From contig NZ_AUDD01000001.1 in the NCBI RefSeq assembly GCF_000425285.1, positions 186,001 to 250,000 of the forward strand: DNA of 64,000 nt, written 5' to 3'. Positions 63,027 to 64,000 of this stretch are shown in pieces. The translations under genes and the position numbers were made by a program. A model generated the notes under the pieces. It ran no database searches, was not told where the DNA came from, and was given only the letters and a program-made list of their open reading frames with translations. This stretch comes from Acidipropionibacterium jensenii DSM 20535. Lineage in GTDB: Bacteria > Actinomycetota > Actinomycetes > Propionibacteriales > Propionibacteriaceae. Every line of letters begins with the position of its first letter. Position 1 is the stretch's first letter.

Positions 63027-63673
63027 GAGGCGCACCCCGGGCGGGTCCGCTGCCACGGGGTGACCAGGCGGGTGAGGACGACGATGACGGCGTCCAGCAG
63101 CACCGCCAGCAGGACGCAGGCCAGGATGCCGACCACGATCTCGGTGACGAAGGACCGGTTGAACCCGTCGGTGAACAGCGAACCCAGCTGGGGCACCCCG
63201 ATCAGAGCGGCCACCGAGACGATCGAGACATTGCTCACCGCCGCCACCCGCACCCCGGCCGAGATGGCCGGGGTGGCCAGCGGAAGATCCACGGTGAGGA
63301 ACCGCCGCAGCCGGCCGATCCCCATCGCCCGCGCCGCGCTGGTGACGTCGGCGGGGACGGTGGCCAGGGCATCGGCGACGGTGCGCACCAGCAGGGCGAC
63401 GGTGTAGACGCTCAGCGCCGCCACGACATTGGCCGGGTCGAGGATCCCGGTGCCCAGCACCAGCGGCATGAGGATGAACAGGGCCAGGCTCGGGATGGTG
63501 TAGAGCAGTCCCGCCGTCACCACGACCGGGGAGTACAGGGACCGGCGGGCCCGTGCCAGGCCGCCCAGCGGCAGGGCGATCAGCAGTCCGATGAGCAGCG
63601 GCAGGACGGCCAGCACGGCGTGCTGTCCGGTGAGCTGCCAGATCTGGTCGGTGTGGTCGAGGAACCACCTCAT
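63023..63673 (-). CDS. Osmoprotectant ABC transporter permease 1
   Basis: A 216-residue membrane permease paralogous to the next gene, with TSAARAMGIGRLRRFLTVDLPLATPAISAGVRVAAVSNVSIVSVAALIG as the EAA loop. GLLIALPLGGLARARRSLYSPVVVTAGLLYTIPSLALFILMPLVLGTG is typical of the betaine/choline permeases. It overlaps the ATPase gene end (63670-63673) and the second permease start. Confidence 0.92.
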   Translation of the reverse strand: MRWFLDHTDQIWQLTGQHAVLAVLPLLIGLLIALPLGGLARARRSLYSPVVVTAGLLYTIPSLALFILMPLVLGTGILDPANVVAALSVYTVALLVRTVADALATVPADVTSAARAMGIGRLRRFLTVDLPLATPAISAGVRVAAVSNVSIVSVAALIGVPQLGSLFTDGFNRSFVTEIVVGILACVLLAVLLDAVIVVLTRLVTPWQRTRPGCAS

Positions 63674-64000
63674 GGCCGCTGCCCGCCCGTCTCGATCGCG
63701 GCGAGCACATCGGCGGCGCGCACCGTGCCGAGGAGCCGGTGGTCCCGGTCGACGACCACTCCGCGCCGGCTGGGGGAGGACAGCGCGGCGTCCAGCATGG
63801 CGCGCAGCGATCCCGACCCCGGTGCCGGTCCGCCCAGCTCGGCCAGCGTGCCGCCCAGGTGGAGGTCGTTCCTCCCGACCCGGGCGCCGGTCTCCGAGGG
63901 CCGGATCCAGCCCAGCGGGGAGGCGGCGTCGTCGACCACCAGCAGCCAGGGGTCCCCGCCGGCCGCCGTCACGGCGCCGTCGTGGGGCGCTCCCAGCGTC
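63670..64000 (-). CDS. Osmoprotectant ABC transporter ATPase, C-terminal CBS part (cut by window end)
   Basis: The frame is open to the right edge. The visible ~110 residues are a CBS domain pair: PWLLVVDDAASPLGWIRPSE and GSLRAMLDAALSSPSRRGVVVDRDHRLLGTVRAADVLAAIETGG, typical of the C-terminus of OpuCA/ProV-type ATPases that sense ionic strength. The nucleotide-binding domain is outside the window. First gene of the operon with the two permeases and the binding protein. Confidence 0.85.
   Translation of the reverse strand, partial: TLGAPHDGAVTAAGGDPWLLVVDDAASPLGWIRPSETGARVGRNDLHLGGTLAELGGPAPGSGSLRAMLDAALSSPSRRGVVVDRDHRLLGTVRAADVLAAIETGGQRP

Overview
The window is chromosomal DNA from a high-GC actinobacterium. 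The evidence is strong G/C preference at third codon positions, a WhiB-type Fe-S regulator, a LytR-CpsA-Psr cell-wall ligase, the actinobacterial 'TadA-associated' acidic protein placed next to tadA, a DUF4921 protein, 13E12-type HNH proteins and frequent GTG starts. The mix of glycan phosphorylase, galactose, osmoprotectant and amino-acid genes fits Propionibacteriaceae (for example Acidipropionibacterium or a relative), but that placement is inference. About 60 protein genes and four tRNA genes can be supported. No CRISPR array, rRNA, insertion sequence or intact prophage was seen.

Layout. 1-11 kb: tail of an MFS exporter, a DinB protein, an ethanolamine-type permease, a GH32-like protein that has lost its catalytic motifs, a 13E12/HNH protein, a GH65 disaccharide phosphorylase, a frameshifted Ca2+/Na+ antiporter and a GCS2-type glutamate-cysteine ligase. 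11-16 kb: a His-rich radical SAM/SPASM protein facing a three-gene 2-oxoacid dehydrogenase operon (E1 alpha, E1 beta, E2; no E3). 16-24 kb: housekeeping genes (alr, aat, pheA, serS) with a DUF4282 protein, an EcsC-family protein, a helical protein overlapping aat, and a GalT-like DUF4921 protein.

24-33 kb is one co-directional carbohydrate locus: HAD phosphatase, LacI repressor, Tat/lipoprotein sugar-binding protein, two ABC permeases, a GH5/GH42-like beta-glycosidase and a GH1 beta-glucosidase. It has no ATPase gene, so a shared MsiK-type ATPase elsewhere is likely. 33-37 kb: a WhiB protein carrying an extra C-terminal HTH, argG behind two ARG-box-like palindromes, a quinone reductase and tRNA-Ser(UGA). 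37-42 kb: a galactose-type module with a Na+/solute symporter and small membrane protein divergent from galK and a second LacI regulator. 42-50 kb: an LCP ligase, tRNA-Ser(GCU), tRNA-Arg(ACG), a GDPD phosphodiesterase, an S9 peptidase and a GH13 enzyme.

49.8-53.2 kb is visibly less GC-saturated and looks acquired: two tandem homologous small membrane proteins, a divergent LysR regulator, a YbaK-type deacylase and an HTD2-like hydratase. Then come upp, the Asp-rich TadA partner, tadA, a Wzx-like flippase and tRNA-Ser(CGA). An accessory patch follows (orphan HicB-like protein, MarR-GNAT fusion, Ig-like repeat protein without signal peptide, small ORF). The window ends with a serine hydrolase and an osmoprotectant ABC operon (ATPase cut by the window edge, two permeases, lipoprotein SBP). 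The most unusual items are the WhiB-HTH fusion, the LysR plus paired membrane proteins, the His-Pro-Gly radical SAM protein, the Cys-Asp-Asp-Pro tandem insert in E1 alpha, and the MarR-GNAT gene with an operator-like palindrome just before its start.
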